A DNA stretch of 64,000 nucleotides from Dasypus novemcinctus (GCF_030445035.2 NC_080675.1:67720544-67784543); one strand, 5' to 3'; positions 34,370-47,487 are shown, counted from the stretch's first letter. Translations and numbers: made by a program. Notes: generated by a model not told the origin, from the letters alone.

Positions 34370-35130
34370 AAAGCTTATCCTATTTGACTTCTCAGCAACA
34401 ACTGACACTGTGGGCTAAACTCTCATTATTAAAATGATCTTTTCCTTTGGCTTCCATGTCTCCCAGTCCTGATTTTCTACTTCTCTGGTCAAGTGTGTTC
34501 ATTCAGTCTCCTTGGAACACCCACACAGTATAAGCATATGGGTTGTTTACAGACACCTTCCTTTTTAACAGAATGAACATCTATTCTTATTGGTCATTGT
34601 CCATGCTGAACCACTTGTTAAATTTGTTAAATGTTTTCAGTATTATGCCAGGTTTTTCGTTCTCAGAATCCTGCTAGAATCTCTTTTCTTTTTACTTTGC
34701 AAACTCTATCTGGACAATATAATCCTTTCCCGTTGTTTCAAATGCTGTGTTTTGATTCCTAAATCTAAATCTTCACCCAAATATCTCTCCTCCACACCAG
34801 ATATATTTCCTACTAATCATTACCCTCTCTACTTTGAAGTCATGCTATATGGTCTTGCTAACTCCTCTTCATCCTTTACATCTCAACTTTAGTGTCACTT
34901 TCTGTAGGTAGTCTTCTCTAACACCAGCTTTCCAAATCTAGGTCTAGAACCTTCCTCCACTTAATCTAGTGGCGCATTTACTACACTTTATTAATTATCT
35001 GTAATTTGTCTTTATCCTTTACTAAGTTCTAAACTCCATCAGGATAAGTACCGTATTTTTTGTGTTCATCATAGTGTATATAGTATTGTTCAATAAATAT
35101 TTATTGAATAAAGTAATGAATGATTATCAG
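34370..35130 (+). mobile_element. L2 LINE 3' region
   Basis: Ends with 'aaactccatcaggataagta' and 'gttcaataaatatttattga', the L2 3' end. The upstream portion is pyrimidine-rich, in the usual L2 order, but diverged. Confidence 0.7.
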
Positions 35131-36073
35131 AATGAAAATGATTTGGCCTTTCACACAAGCCAGAGCACTGACTAGGCTTCTGAATTTTCAAAATCTAATG
35201 TTACCTATGTCACTGTCTTATCTGTTTTCATTCTATGTGGAACCATCCTCAATCATTAATAGAAAGCACTAGCATTCTAATGCCCTGTCAAAATTACAAC
35301 TTCAAAATAGTTGGTCTCCTCTTTCTTTCAGAAATGTAGTCAAGAATTCCAGACAAATTGCCCTAGAAACAATCTCCCTTTTACTCTAAGTATTTTAAAC
35401 TATCCATTAAATCTTAGAGGAAGACAATTTCTCATTACTATTTAAAAAAGAAAAGAGGAATCAGTAGGGCCACCAAAACTCTTCATTTTTATACCTTCAA
35501 ATAATCACCTAAGACTACCCCATTGCCAAATTCCAGGAGCACATAGTATTCTGTGTGAAAGACGCATTCTGTAGCACCCACACACTCATACCCAACACAC
35601 GTACACTTTATAGTCTGTTTGAATAACATCCTCTGAAATAAGGTAAAGTGATGGCCCTGGAATCTTCTCCTTTGAATTGCTTGTTGTGTTAAACTTCTAA
35701 GTTTTATAAAAAGCTAAACACAGACATAAGAAATTCCTACAGCATTTTCAGTAAAAATATTGTTAATGATATTATCCTCTTCTATAATAAAAGTCCTCTA
35801 TATGAAGTTCCAGTAGGGGAGATATTTTAGAATACAGCATTAGCACAAATCCAATACTATGTTTTTTGAAGAAAAGTAGTGAAATAGACAAACTACTATC
35901 ATGTCTAGAGGGAAATTCTGAAGACTCCACATCCCTCCCTGCCCTTACTCACCATGCCCCAAAGGAGGAAAAATCCTGCTGTGAATTCATCAAATTCCTA
36001 AGTAATATTTAGGTTATAGTACTAAATATCTTTTTGGAATGTCTACCTTCCATGATGCTGGAGACATGAGATA
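35131..36073. other. Unassigned sequence
   Basis: No gene or repeat family recognised. Confidence 0.4.
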
Positions 36074-36078
36074 TGGCC

Positions 36079-36594
36079 TGAAGTAGTTTGGTATTATTTA
36101 TGAATTCCAAAAACAGATATTGGATTATGTTTGTAAACTGGCCTGTTTGCACATTAGATTGTATTGGATTCAGTGGGTTCGCTTTTACTTGATTAAATAA
36201 TGATTAAGTCTTTGATTGGGCCACATCGGTAGGACACTGAGTACCTGCCCCCTTGGGGACTCACAGCATAAACTACGTGGCAGAGCAGAGAAGTTAGGTG
36301 TAGTATTGATGCTGGAGTTTTGAGCTGGAGCCCAGGAAGTAAGCACACAGAGGAGCAGAGCAGCTAAACCTGGAAAGAAACAAATCCCAGGTAGAAAGGA
36401 ACCCAGGAAGCCTAACCTCTGGGTAGGCATTGGCAGACATCTTGCTCCAACACGTGGCAACAGACTTTGGTGAGGGAAGTAATTTATGCTTTATGGCCTG
36501 GTAACTGTAAGTTTCTACCCCAAATAAATACCCTTTATAAAAGCCTACAGACTTCTGGTGTTTTGCATCAACATCCCTTTGGGTGACTAATACA
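36079..36594 (+). mobile_element. Solo LTR, xenarthran MaLR/ERVL-type family
   Basis: Starts 'tgaagtagtttggtatta' and ends 'gtgactaataca'. The perfect 5 bp TSD tggcc lies at 36074-36078 and 36595-36599. It shares 'cttgctccaacacgtgg', 'gactttggtgagggaag' and 'aaataaataccctttat' with the other copies. Confidence 0.92.
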
Positions 36595-36599
36595 TGGCC

Positions 36600-36846
36600 C
36601 AAGTATTTGACCTGCTTGGGAAATTATCCTTCCCACCTATACTTCATTGTCTCCTTCTTCCTTAGAAAGCCAGGTGGGCCACTGGGGAAAGGAGAACTTT
36701 GATCTGCCTGTTCTGGGGAGAAGAACTCCTCCAGAACTAACTAATGTCACCAGCCCCACAATTGCTTGAGACAATTCATTAAAATAAATCTCTTAATTAT
36801 ATAATTATATATTTGGCTCTGTTTCTCTGGAGAATCCTGGTACAGT
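36600..36846 (+). mobile_element. Ancient LTR 3' end (low confidence)
   Basis: 'ccccacaattgcttgaga' then 'aataaatctcttaattat', and 'ggctctgtttctctggag' near the end, follow the order of a common old mammalian LTR 3' end. The boundary is partly erased by the adjacent LTR insertion. Confidence 0.4.
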
Positions 36847-38109
36847 CTCTTATAAACAAATTCCCGTGAGAGTTAGCAATGAAAGGGTAGATTGAATCTT
36901 TGGTGTACTGCTTTGTTTCCATAGAAGAACCTATGTTGACATCCTTAGGAATAGCCAAAGACATTTCAAAAGAGAAAAGTAATAGAGTATTAAATAGTAA
37001 AAACATAGTATAAAGCTAAAATAAGTGCTAAAATATGGCATTGCCACAAGGTTAGATAGATAAATTGAAGCAGGGGAGTGACATAATTAGATTTGCATGT
37101 TGAAAGATCACACGGCAGGGTGGGGAATGGATTAGAAAAAAGCAATACTAGAAACCCAGGTAGGAATTTGGAAGCTTTTGTGGTAGTCCTGGGAAAAAGT
37201 TATGGAACAATAAAAATGGCAGAGGGAATAGACAGATCTAAGAGATATTAAGAAATTAGAATCACCACAAATTGCTAGTTGGTGAGATGATGACGGTGAG
37301 AGAGGAAAGAGGTGAGGATGGTGCTAAACTTCCTGAATTCATCACATGGTGGATAATAGTTCCATTCACAGATACTGGAAATGTAATAGGGGGAGAAATT
37401 TTAAAGGAAGATAATGAGAAGGGTTTGGGAACATTTTCAGTTTAAGATATCTGTATGACAAACAAATAGAGATAACAGGGAAGCTGTTGAATTTGAGTTA
37501 GGACAGAATTGTGATCTGGAGATTTGGATTTGGGAGTCAGTAACATAGATAATTCTTAAAGTCATGATATTGCAAAAGAGAATAAAAAGGGAAGATGCTT
37601 GATAACATTTTGAGGATTACCTAAAGAATGGACACAAGGAAAGGAGCTTGCAAGTTCCTTTGAGAAGACTGGATGAAAAGAAAGGAGACAGAGAAATTAG
37701 ACGAAAAATTGGAGAGTAAGCTCTCAGAGTAACTAGGGGAAGAAAGATTTTTCAGAAAGGAGGTAGTTTTAACCAGATCAAATTGTCAAGTGCCACCAAT
37801 AGGTCAAATAAAAATAAAAAGAACTGGAAAATGTCCTTTGGACTCAACATCAAGGAAATCAGAACCTTGACAGAGGCAGTTTAGTGGAGTGAAAGAATGC
37901 TATACGGCAACTGATTGAGAAATGAATGCAGTGAGGAGTACGAGCAACATTTTCAAGAGGTTCAAAGGTAAGGAGAGACAATTTATAGGAGAAGAAGGAA
38001 GTTTTATTGATTTGCTTATTTGTTTGTTTGCTTAGTTTGTTGTTTAGATTTTTTTGTTTGCTTTTTAAGGTAGGAGGGACTTGAACATGTGTAAATGCTA
38101 ATGGGAAGG

Positions 38110-39016
38110 TGTGGTAGTCAGCCACCAAGATGGCTGTCAGTGATCCCTGCCTCCTGATATGTACACCTTTGTCTAGTCCACTCTCACATTGAATACGGTT
38201 GACCGGTGTAGACAATAGGATTGGTTAGAAATGATGTGCATAACTTCTGAGATTAGGCCACAAAATACTTTGTGATTTCTGCCTAGCTCTCTTGTATCAT
38301 GTGGTCTGGAGGAAGTCAACTGTCACACTGTGAAGAGACCTAGCAGTTCAATGGAGAGGCCAATGCTCCATGTGGCAAGCAACTGAGGCCTCCTGCCTAG
38401 AGCTATGAGAGTGAGTCATCTTATAAACAGAACCTCCAACACCAGTCAAGCTTTCAGATAGCTGATGCCCCAGCTGACATCTTGTTGTTTTTGTTTAAGA
38501 TTTGTTTATTTTTCCCCCTTCCCCTCCTTCCACCCCACTGTTCTTGCTGTCTGTGCTATCTTCTCTTCTCATCTTCTTTCCCCAGGATTTGATCCTGGAG
38601 ACCCCTGATGTGGATAGAGGTTCCCTATCAATTGCGCCACCTCAGTTCCTGGTCTCCACAGCACCCCACCTTGACTCTCCCTCTTTTCTCTCTTTTGTTG
38701 CATCATCATCCCTCTGCATGATTCACCTGTGCAGGCACTGGCTCACCACATGGGCCCACCCTCTCCTCTTCTTTTCCACCAGGATACCCCAGGGATTGAA
38801 CCCAGGTCTTCCCATATGACAGGTGGAAGCTCTATCACTTGAGCCATATCTACTTCTGCCAGCTGACATCTTGACATCAGCCTCATAAGTGACTCTGAGC
38901 CGTAATCACTTAGCTTATTGGCTCCAGGATTCCTGACCCACAGAAACTGTGTGAGATAATAAATATTCATTGCTTTTAGATGGTAAGTTGTTATGTAGCA
39001 ATAGATAACTAATACA
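38110..39016 (+). mobile_element. MLT1-like solo LTR, split by a SINE
   Basis: Starts 'tgtggtagtcagccaccaag' and ends 'gcaatagataactaataca'. The typical MLT1 3' segment 'ctgacccacagaaactg' and 'gagataataaatattc' is present. The perfect 5 bp TSD gaagg lies at 38105-38109 and 39017-39021. A SINE lies at 38485-38858. Confidence 0.9.
38485..38858 (-). mobile_element. DAS-type dimeric tRNA SINE
   Basis: Minus-strand SINE with a T-rich start (its tail) and two tRNA-like blocks. The head block is at about 38785-38858 (reverse of 'gggattgaacccagg'), the second at about 38583-38650. The perfect 15 bp TSD ccagctgacatcttg lies at 38470-38484 and 38859-38873. Confidence 0.93.
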
Positions 39017-39230
39017 GAAGGTATAGTATATAAACAGGGAGTTTAAAATACAAAAGAAAGAGGAGATGATTGATACGCAAGGTATTTGGGCAAGTGGAAG
39101 AAAAAAAGCCTTGCCTAAGTGAAATGATCAGCCTCAGATAGGAGAAGGGACACCTCTTTGATTCTATGGGAGGAAAAGGAGAGGGTGGCTGTAGGTCAAG
39201 TCAAGATGCTGGTCAATAGTAGGCAATGAG

Positions 39231-40689
39231 AACAATTAAAAACCACAGTAGGGGGGGTACTGGGTTCCTGGCCAGTGGTGCTCTGTCGTGGTCCCTAGGG
39301 GAGCAGCGACAGTCTCCCAGGTGCAGTGGTGGGGACCGGGAGGGAGTGAGGGTTCAACAGTGAGCCCCTGATACTAATGACTGTGCTTGTGAGCTGATAA
39401 ACCCAAAATAATAACAAGGCCTAGAGCAACTTTGTGCCTGGGAATTTCCTTCTGTCAGCCTTCATGTTACTCAAATGTGGCCAGTCTCGAAGCCAAACTC
39501 AGCATGTAAATGCAATGCCTTCCCCCCAGCGTGGGACATGACACCCGGGGATGAGCCTCCCTGGCAACGAGGGACCACTATCAACTACCAACTGATGATG
39601 CAACTGGAAAATGACCTTATACGGAAGGTTCAATGCGGATCAGCAGAATATCCATGTCTACATAAAATACCATGACTTTAAAATGCTGTTTGACCTAAAG
39701 TAAGGGGGAAATGGAAAGGAGAAATGAGTTTATATGGCTACGAGTTTCTAAAAAAGAGTCTGGAGGCTGGCAGAAGGTTTGCCCTCATGCACAACTGAGC
39801 AGAGTCAGAGAGACAGATAAAGCAGATACAACCCCCAGATATTGGTTCCTTTGAGGGCTAAAGAGACCCATGGGAGTTATGGTCATGGCCGATGGGGTTA
39901 ACTACCAGGGCAGATGGCCCCTCTTTGGAAATGGTGTTTATGTGTGATGAATCTGGACTCAGATGGGATCTCCCTTCATAAGACTTTCATGCTAATGTGC
40001 TGGAGGTGCAGTTAATGTTGGGGTTTAAGATATATTTAGGGGATTTGAATCTCTGGACTGACAATGTGATAGCCAGATCCTGAGCCTCAACAGACTCCAG
40101 CACCTACAATCTGATTTATTGGACTTACCACACTCAGCTAAGATGGAGGTGAAGAAGGACAACCACCACACCATGGAGCCTAGAGTGATTACAACTGAAA
40201 ATGGGAGGATTGCATCCAGCATCCAGGTGGAATCTGAGCCTCCTCTTGACATAAAGGTGCAATGGACACAACCAATCCAGTGTCCACATAGAAGAGGTGG
40301 CATTGGATTGGGAAAAGTGGACATAATGGACAAAGGGTATGGGGAAAGGCAGGAAGAGATGAGAGGTGGAGGCGTCTTCGGGACATGGAGCTGCCCTGGA
40401 TGGTGCTTCAGAGGTAATCACCGGACATTGTAAATCCTCACAGGGCCTACATGATGGAATAGAGGAGAGTATGGGCCATGATGTGAACCAATGTATATGA
40501 GGTGCAGAGGTGCCCAAAGATGTACTTACCAAATCCAATGGATGTGTCATGATGATGGGAACGAGTGTTGTTGGGGGGGGGGGGAGAGGGGGGGGTGGGG
40601 GGGTGGGGTTGAATGGGACCTCACATATATATTTTTAATGTAATATTATTACAAAGTCAATAAAAAATAAAAAAATTAATAAAAAAAAA
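39231..40689 (+). mobile_element. 1.46 kb 5'-truncated copy of the long L1 3' UTR
   Basis: Homologous to 9851-12620 without that copy's inserts. Shared blocks include 'gcttgtgagc', 'ccttccccccagcgtgggac' and 'atggacacaaccaatcca'. It ends in a long G-rich stretch (40570-40610) and an A-rich tail. The perfect 16 bp TSD aatagtaggcaatgag lies at 39215-39230 and 40690-40705. It contains no ORF1 or ORF2. It lacks the ~75 bp found at 12178-12253. Confidence 0.92.
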
Positions 40690-40960
40690 AATAGTAGGCA
40701 ATGAGGAAGCATTTCTCTGATGTTCTCAGTTTTCTCTAATAAGATGAAAGCAGGATTATTTGTTATGAGCGAAGAAGATGTTGGAGAGGTTTAAAGTTTG
40801 AAAAGGATAAAGAACTTTTAAGCAGCTGTTGTGAAGAATAGGAAAGACATTACTAGGAAAACAGAGATTTCTTGATAACATTGAGAGCCCACTTGATGTA
40901 AGAGATAATGAATTTTTTTATATAACTAATCTGTGAATTTTGTCCAAAATAGAAGTGAGC

Positions 40961-43035
40961 TATAGGAGAACCTTTTGGCAAAGACTCACAAAACAACTTC
41001 AGATCACACTCGAATTAAGACAACTTGTCTGCACTGTGGTCTAATCACAGCTTGCAATTAAAAATGGCAGGTAAGATTGAAGAAAAGCACAGTGCTTTGC
41101 ATCAGAAAATGATGGGGAACTATGTGGCTAAGGAAATTCATGCTAATTCCCCAACCATTGTTGTATATAGCTATGGGCTATATATCTAGCTTTTTACAAA
41201 AGAATAGTCGATCTAATAGTCTAGGAAATTATTAGAAATAGTTCCTAGGTATTATTAATGCTTTATTATTTCATGCTTTTGCATCTAAATACCTTTTCTT
41301 TCTCTTCTCTCTCTCCCATGTTTTTAAAAGGCAATTATTAATAGAGCCTGGTGGAACTCTCTCAAATATCTTAAGCATCCATGCAGGCTTATCTCCCTTC
41401 TTACTTGTATTTAATAAACTTCATTTTGCAGAACTGGCCCATCAAATATGTTTTACCCACTGAACACAATATGTACATAAACTTAGTCTAGCAAATAACT
41501 GGGAAGCTAATTGCTATGATTCAACCCGTAAAGTAAACTTTTCTCTCTAAAATAAATACCCATCACTGGAATTCAAATGTCAAGACAGTATTATACAAAC
41601 CACCTTCGATCTAACTTGTTCTAGTTCGCCTCTTTAAGTACTAAATTTTTTGTTATTGTTTCTTTTTTAATAACCTTTTTAAGTTCACAATTTATGACCA
41701 TTGTAGAAAAATAGGAAATAATGTAAATAAAAGGGAAATATAAAAATATCAATACCAAAAGGTTAAACACACACACATATACTCATCAAAGAAAACAGTT
41801 TATCAAGACCAATTTTTAGGCAGGTTTGTCAGAAATAAATCCAGCAAGAAAAAGATGATGTGCTTTGGAAATGCCAATGTATTGCTTTTTCCTTTGGGGG
41901 TTCTTGATAAATAGCCAGAGAGCTGCAGGTGCACAGCCCCTCTGTGTCACTCAGGAGGGCATCACTGGTGTCTGGTGCCCAGGATGAGTACAGTGAGGGA
42001 GCAGGGGGCACCTGCCCATCTAGGGGCCACATGGATACTATTTTTTTCATTCCAAGATAAACCTAGTTTAGAAAGATTCATACAATCCCATCCTTCATTA
42101 GCTGAACAATAAGCAATGATACCCTAAATATAAATGCTGCTCCCTTGCAGTAATATTATTCATTAATAGATGAAATATTTTACACAAACAAAAGTTGTTA
42201 GGTCCATTGTATGAAATGTAATATTTTCCAGCCATGGTTATTTTTAAAGAGACATATTTCTGAAAATACCTTGGGCTTTATTTCAGTAAACAATAACACA
42301 AACTAATGCGAACAGATATACTGCCAAGTCATTATTCCCATCCTTATTAAGGCAAATAGCACCACGGACTGACCTGAAGTACTATAAATAATGAGGGTGT
42401 TAAACTGAATCCAATGAATAATTCATGAAATCTCTAATTCTTCCACTTTCCTAGGCAGTTCACTCACAGCCAGCTGAAACAATGCAGAATGATTACAAAG
42501 ATGTATCATCTGTATTGTTAGGTTATAATGCCTTATCTATGAAACTTGCTCATTTATTTAAAAAATAATAATCATCTCAAGGCTACTTTGCATTCCAAAT
42601 GTTTTCTTTTGTAGAATAACGTTATGCAAATGTACCGTACAGGAGTTTTAAAATGAGATAATATGCAGGGGAAATCTACTTCACACTCAAGTCCTGATTT
42701 AGTGGTGAACTGGAGCTCCCAGGGCAAGACGGCATATCCTGTGGCTCTCAGAGGCACTGCGTTGCTTTTCCTGGTCCACTGCCTTGCCAGCATGAAGGAG
42801 TCTAGTATCATAAAAAGGGATTCTGAGAGTTAAGTAAACTGAGAGGTTCTATTTCTGGATCTGCCACATTGGCTTGATTTGACCTCAGCTGAGTAATTAA
42901 ATTTGTCTAGACTTTTGTCTTTTACTCTATGACATAAGCGTGTGGACTGGAATAACTATGAGACTCTTTCCCATCTTCATATTCAGTTATCTACATCACC
43001 CACAAAGTGATCTCCTAGCTTCCAGCCACATTCCA
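40961..43035. other. Unassigned sequence
   Basis: About 2 kb without a recognised repeat or gene. A GC-richer stretch at 41870-42030 stands out from the AT-rich surroundings. Its 73-codon minus frame has no recognised homology. Confidence 0.4.
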
Positions 43036-43039
43036 CTAT

Positions 43040-43165
43040 TGTAAGAACCATGATCAGAGATATTGTGTTTTGCTCTCCAGTGTATCCTCAGTGTCTAGCA
43101 CAGTGCCTGACCCACTGGAGTATTGCAAAAAAAAATTTTATTGAATAAGTGAATGAACGTAATCC
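43040..43165 (+). mobile_element. L2 LINE 3' end fragment
   Basis: 'agtgtctagcacagtgcctg' followed by 'attttattgaataagtg' is the L2 3' end in shortened form. Confidence 0.6.
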
Positions 43166-43397
43166 ATTTGAAAAATACAGTATCAATCCCAAGTTTATTT
43201 CTTCTTTCACATGATTTTTTCATACAGCAAAAATTTGGAAATGCCAAAGCCCTAAAATACTGACAGTTCATAAGAGAATTATTACACTTGGTAACAATAT
43301 CTTAGTATACAGTTCTCACAAAATTTTCAGATCAATGTATCTTTCAAAATATATTATGGACCTAAAATTTGAATATGGTTTTCCATTCATTGTAGCT

Positions 43398-44140
43398 AGG
43401 TGGTTTAGTTTCCTCATTGCTAAAGCAAATACATACCATGCAATGAGTTGCCTTATACAATAACAATTTGTTGGCTCACAATATTTTTTTTGGCTTGCAT
43501 TTTATTTTATTTATTTATTTATTTTACTACTAACCAAAGTATTTTCCCCCCAACCCCCTGTTATTTTTATTATCTTTATATAATTTCTATATGGCATACA
43601 TAAACAATAAGTGTATAGTAAAAGTTGTGAACTTACAAAGCAAATATGCATAACATCATACAGGGTCCCATGTATCAACCCTCCACCAATATCTTGCAAT
43701 GTCATGAGACATTTGTTACAAATTATGAAAGAATATTGTCAAAATCTTAACGTTGGCTCACAATTTTGAAGCTAGGAGAAGTTCAAATCAAGCCATCATC
43801 AAGGCAATGCTTTCTTCCCAAAGACTGGCATTCTGGGGCTAGCTGCTGGTGATCCTTGGTTCTTGGCTCCTCTGTCACAGCAGTAAATGCACTTAGCAGC
43901 CTCTCCTGGTCTCTCTATTCTCTTCCGGTTTCCATTGACCTTTGACTTGCTTCCCATGGTATGCTCTCTCTCTGAATTTCATTTTGCTTATAAAGGATTC
44001 CAGTAATAGGATTAAGACCCATCCTGACTGAATTGGGTCTCACCTTCACTAAAGAAACTTCACCAAAATCTTACCTACAATGGGCTCATACCCACAGGAT
44101 GGATTAAGCTTAAGAGTTTATTTTTCTCCAAACCACCACA
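43398..44140 (-). mobile_element. MaLR-type LTR, antisense, split by an L1 tail
   Basis: On the minus strand it begins at 44140 as 'tgtggtggtttggagaaa'. The order matches the LTR at 57806-58284 ('gatgctttcttcccaaagac', 'tctggggct', 'ctctcctggtctctc'). An L1 tail lies at 43483-43751. No LTR TSD is evident. Confidence 0.75.
43483..43751 (-). mobile_element. L1 3' end, 5'-truncated, antisense
   Basis: A T/A-rich run (about 43484-43525) is the tail. The body is the reverse of an L1 3' UTR end like 13240-13498 ('tgttacaaattatg', 'cagggtcccatg'). The perfect 13 bp TSD gttggctcacaat lies at 43470-43482 and 43752-43764. Confidence 0.92.
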
Positions 44141-45064
44141 CCAGACTTAGGAATAGCATGCTGAATAATCAAATGGCTATCTTTTTTGATAGTGGTCTTA
44201 TTGTAAAGCAACAAATTCTCTCCCTTTCCCAACATATACATATGAAGACACATGTACACTTAAGCTTGTATCTGTCCTCAAAACACAGACAGAAAAAATA
44301 TATACACTGAGAAGAGGTTCAAAGTAGCACACCGTGAAAGATTCTAGAAGAGAATATTCTACAGCTCCTGTTGACCTCATGCTTACCACAGTCCATCTTG
44401 TGTTCTATCCCTGGTGTTTAATTCAAACTCTATTCTATCGAATTCAGTGTTGTGTGTCCAATAGTTGAAGACTAACACTTTGTTCCCTCCTCAGGAATCC
44501 CTCCTGCCTTCGGCCAGCAGTGGTAGGGAAAAGGATTTCAAGCTTTGAATTTCAAGATGTCAGAAAATTATTCATGCAAATTTTTACCACTTAAAAATAT
44601 AAAAGTATTAATAATACATTTTATGCCTAATAAATACATCCATAACAGATGCTTTGCACTATATTGTGCTTTGTACAATAATAATACAATGTGAGAGATG
44701 ATAATACAAAACCATAAATTATAGTAGATACTCTCAAAACCATTTAATAGATTCATTTGTGGTGACCCTTATAGTAGAAACCTCAATATTTATTCTACCA
44801 CTCTCCCATTAATTAGTAGAAATATAGTTTTAGAAATTTATCTAAGCTCAAATTTACCAATAATTGGTTCAGCAATGAGCCTGTGGTATATTTATAATCA
44901 ATAGATATGAGAAAAGGGATGCTAGAAGCTTCTGGAAATGTTCTTTATTTCTAAGAGAGAACAGCAAAAATCTGGTATTTCTATATGGCTGGATACGAGC
45001 AAGAACACATGTAGCCCAGATTGCAGCTATCTTAAAATCACAAAGGGAGCCTACTTACTTAGAA
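44141..45064. other. Unassigned sequence
   Basis: No gene or repeat family recognised. AT-rich. Confidence 0.4.
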
Positions 45065-45275
45065 ACCAATACTACAGATGGCATGATAGAAAAACAGAAA
45101 GAACCTAGGTCCATGATGACATTAATGAGCCACTTAATCAGTCAAGCCTGTAGCCCACCCTGCTTCTCGATTTACTGTTATTTGAGATAATAAATGCCCT
45201 TATTGTTTAAGTCAGATAATTCAGGACTTCTGTTACTTGCAGCCCAAAGAATCCTGATAGTTTGTTTAGTTGTAG
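45065..45275 (+). mobile_element. Ancient LTR 3' end
   Basis: 'gaaagaacctaggtccatga' then 'gagataataaatgccctta' and 'ttgtttaagtcag' follow the 3' end of an old mammalian MaLR/ERVL-type LTR. The 5' part is lost. Confidence 0.5.
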
Positions 45276-46369
45276 AGGCCATCACTACATAATAAAAAAC
45301 AGAATTTAAAAGATAGCAGCAAACCAGTGAAGAATTCAGCCACATGTAGCATAGAACAATTGCACATACTAGCCCACTCTAAGCAAATACTAAGCAAATA
45401 TTTCCTATTTAATTTTTCAATTTTTTCACTTAATTGTTCACAAGTAACTTTTAGGGAAATTTAAATGTGAAAGACTTCCTAGGAATAAAACTTCATATGT
45501 CAGTCTGACACAGTGGAAAGAGCTTTATGGAAGTAAGAGATGGGAAAGGCCTGTCTGATTTGTCTCTTTGCCTAGGCATGATAGTTTCTTACAACGTATT
45601 TCCTCATTAAAATTACACAAAGGATCTCAATCCTGGGGCTTTAGTGAATAAGCTGACTTCTAGCTGTGATTGAAATAACATTTTTTCCCCTGAGGAATAG
45701 TACTACAAATGTGATCAAGTGAATTACAGAGAGATTTCACCCTACTCTCTAAGACTCTTGGTCTGTTCCTGGGAGATAATTTCTAAATACAGAGAACTGG
45801 AAAAGAGCAAACGCTGTATATCTCTAAGAATAAACTGAAAACTCAGAAGAAATTAAATTCAGCAGAAATAGCTGCTTAATATTGTCAGCTTTCACCACAG
45901 CTATGGACAGATACAGATTCCATGTGGAAGAAAACTTTCTAAAAGATCATTCTGGTAGGTTCTAAAATTTAACTGACCTACTTATTTGTAAGGGCCATAA
46001 AAACAAACCCATTGCCTACTTTTCCTTACTCCCTTATGCATAGCAATCACACTAAATTGGTCAAGCTTCATAGTTTCCTACAATATATTTATTCTCCTAC
46101 ATATGTGACAGTTCCTTTGCCTAGTATGAACTCTGTCTTCTCCAACTCCCATCTCTTCAGTCCTCCTCTTTTCTTCTCCTCTCCTCTTTTCTCACCTTTT
46201 CCCTTCCATTCTTCTCTCCCTCCCATCCTTTCATGTCTAATTTATGTTTGGCCTCCTGCAGGGAGCCTTTGCTTCCCATTTCTCTTCTGGAAATTCCTGT
46301 GAAGGGAAGCATGGGCACACAATTACAATGTGTCTTGATTTCATGAGGCAATATAGTGTAACAGAAGAA
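45276..46369. other. Unassigned sequence with a C/T-rich tract
   Basis: No gene recognised. A pyrimidine-rich tract at about 46140-46230 ('cctcctcttttcttctcctc') explains the 96-codon frame at 46012-46302. Confidence 0.4.
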
Positions 46370-46374
46370 CTTCG

Positions 46375-46645
46375 TTAAATATAAAACAAGGATTTAAATC
46401 CCAGCTCTGATATTTATTGGCTTTGTGACTTTATACCAAATCATCCATCAATAGATTATTATTAGTATTATTATTATTAAATCCTAGGTCTGATATTTAA
46501 TATCTTTATTTTCTTGAGCTGATATTTAACCTGTAAGAAACTTAGTTTCCCTACCTACAAAATGAAAATAACATCTGTCCCATAAACTCATAGAATTGTG
46601 AGAATTGAAATAAAATAATATGTGATGGTGTTTTGTGATTATTGT
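46375..46645 (+). mobile_element. MIR SINE with an internal ATT repeat
   Basis: 'tttaaatcccagctctgat' and 'ggctttgtgactttat' are the MIR core. 'gtttccctacctacaaaatg' and 'gtgagaattgaaataaaa' follow. A short (att)n at 46457-46480 and a partial repeat of 'tctgatattta' interrupt it. Confidence 0.75.
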
Positions 46646-47487
46646 ACAAATATCCACATGATAAATTCTGAGAGTTGTTAAATACATTCATAAAGAGATT
46701 TTTATTAACGTGGGAAAATTCTTGTGTTAAAACATCAAATAAATAAGAAAATTTCACAGTTGTTCAAATATATGATTATAACTACTTGAAATATGCATTT
46801 TACAAATGACTATAGAGAAATACCAAATTGTTAGTAGTTTTCAAGGCAGAAACTAGGGTGAGAAAATAGACCCAGAGCACAAAATTCTTGGAGGTACCAA
46901 TTTCATGCAAGTGTAAGATCAGTCCCCCTAAATTTTGTATACTTGATAGTATTCTGGATAACTATATAAAGTGGCATGCTGAGGCAACACTGATGGGAAG
47001 AGAAAACACAAAGGAAAGAGTAATCTTTTCTCTCCAACTCCTGTCTTCCAGTCCACCCTAGTGCTCCTTCTGGCAAATCCCAACTGGAAACCAACCAACA
47101 ATGGAAAATGGTTGGCAGAGTTCCAGTTTCAGCATTATAGACTATAGTGGTAAATTTGTAGCTGAGAAATGATGACTTAAAAATGGGGCATGCCTATGAA
47201 CTAAAACTTTCATTAGGAAGAACATGGCTTAATCATTTTTCTTCTAATTTCTAATCCAATCATTTCTAAAGATACATTCTGACAGAAGGTAGAGTCTCAA
47301 CTCCCGGGTAAAATAGGGTGTCGCTAGCAAAGACTGGAATACTTCCATGGATTTAAATGCAGTGGAAGGTCTTGCCTTACATAGTGAGCAGAGTTTGCCT
47401 GGAATTTTGTAGTCATTACATGATTTTGTAGACATAAAATGATCACTATTCCAATAAATAACTCAATGACAATATAGGTAACACAGT
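46646..47487. other. Unassigned sequence
   Basis: No gene or repeat family recognised. Confidence 0.4.

Larger units (their letters stand above)
37056..40960 (-). mobile_element. L2 LINE antisense, split by two insertions
   Basis: Antisense L2 sequence: 'gaagcaggggagtgacata' (37060), 'gaaagatcacacggcagg', then 'ccaccaataggtcaaataa' (about 37795), where the minus strand would encode the L2 RT motif A region. It resumes after the LTR ('gagatgattgatacgcaagg', 39065) and after the L1 fragment ('gaagcatttctctgatg', 40705). Pieces run in L2 order at 37056-38109, 39017-39230 and 40690-40960. No open frame survives. Confidence 0.75.

Noticed and set aside
43398..44140. 5 bp TSD for this LTR (ctagg / ccaga)
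   Set aside because: The two 5-mers do not match, so no TSD is claimed.
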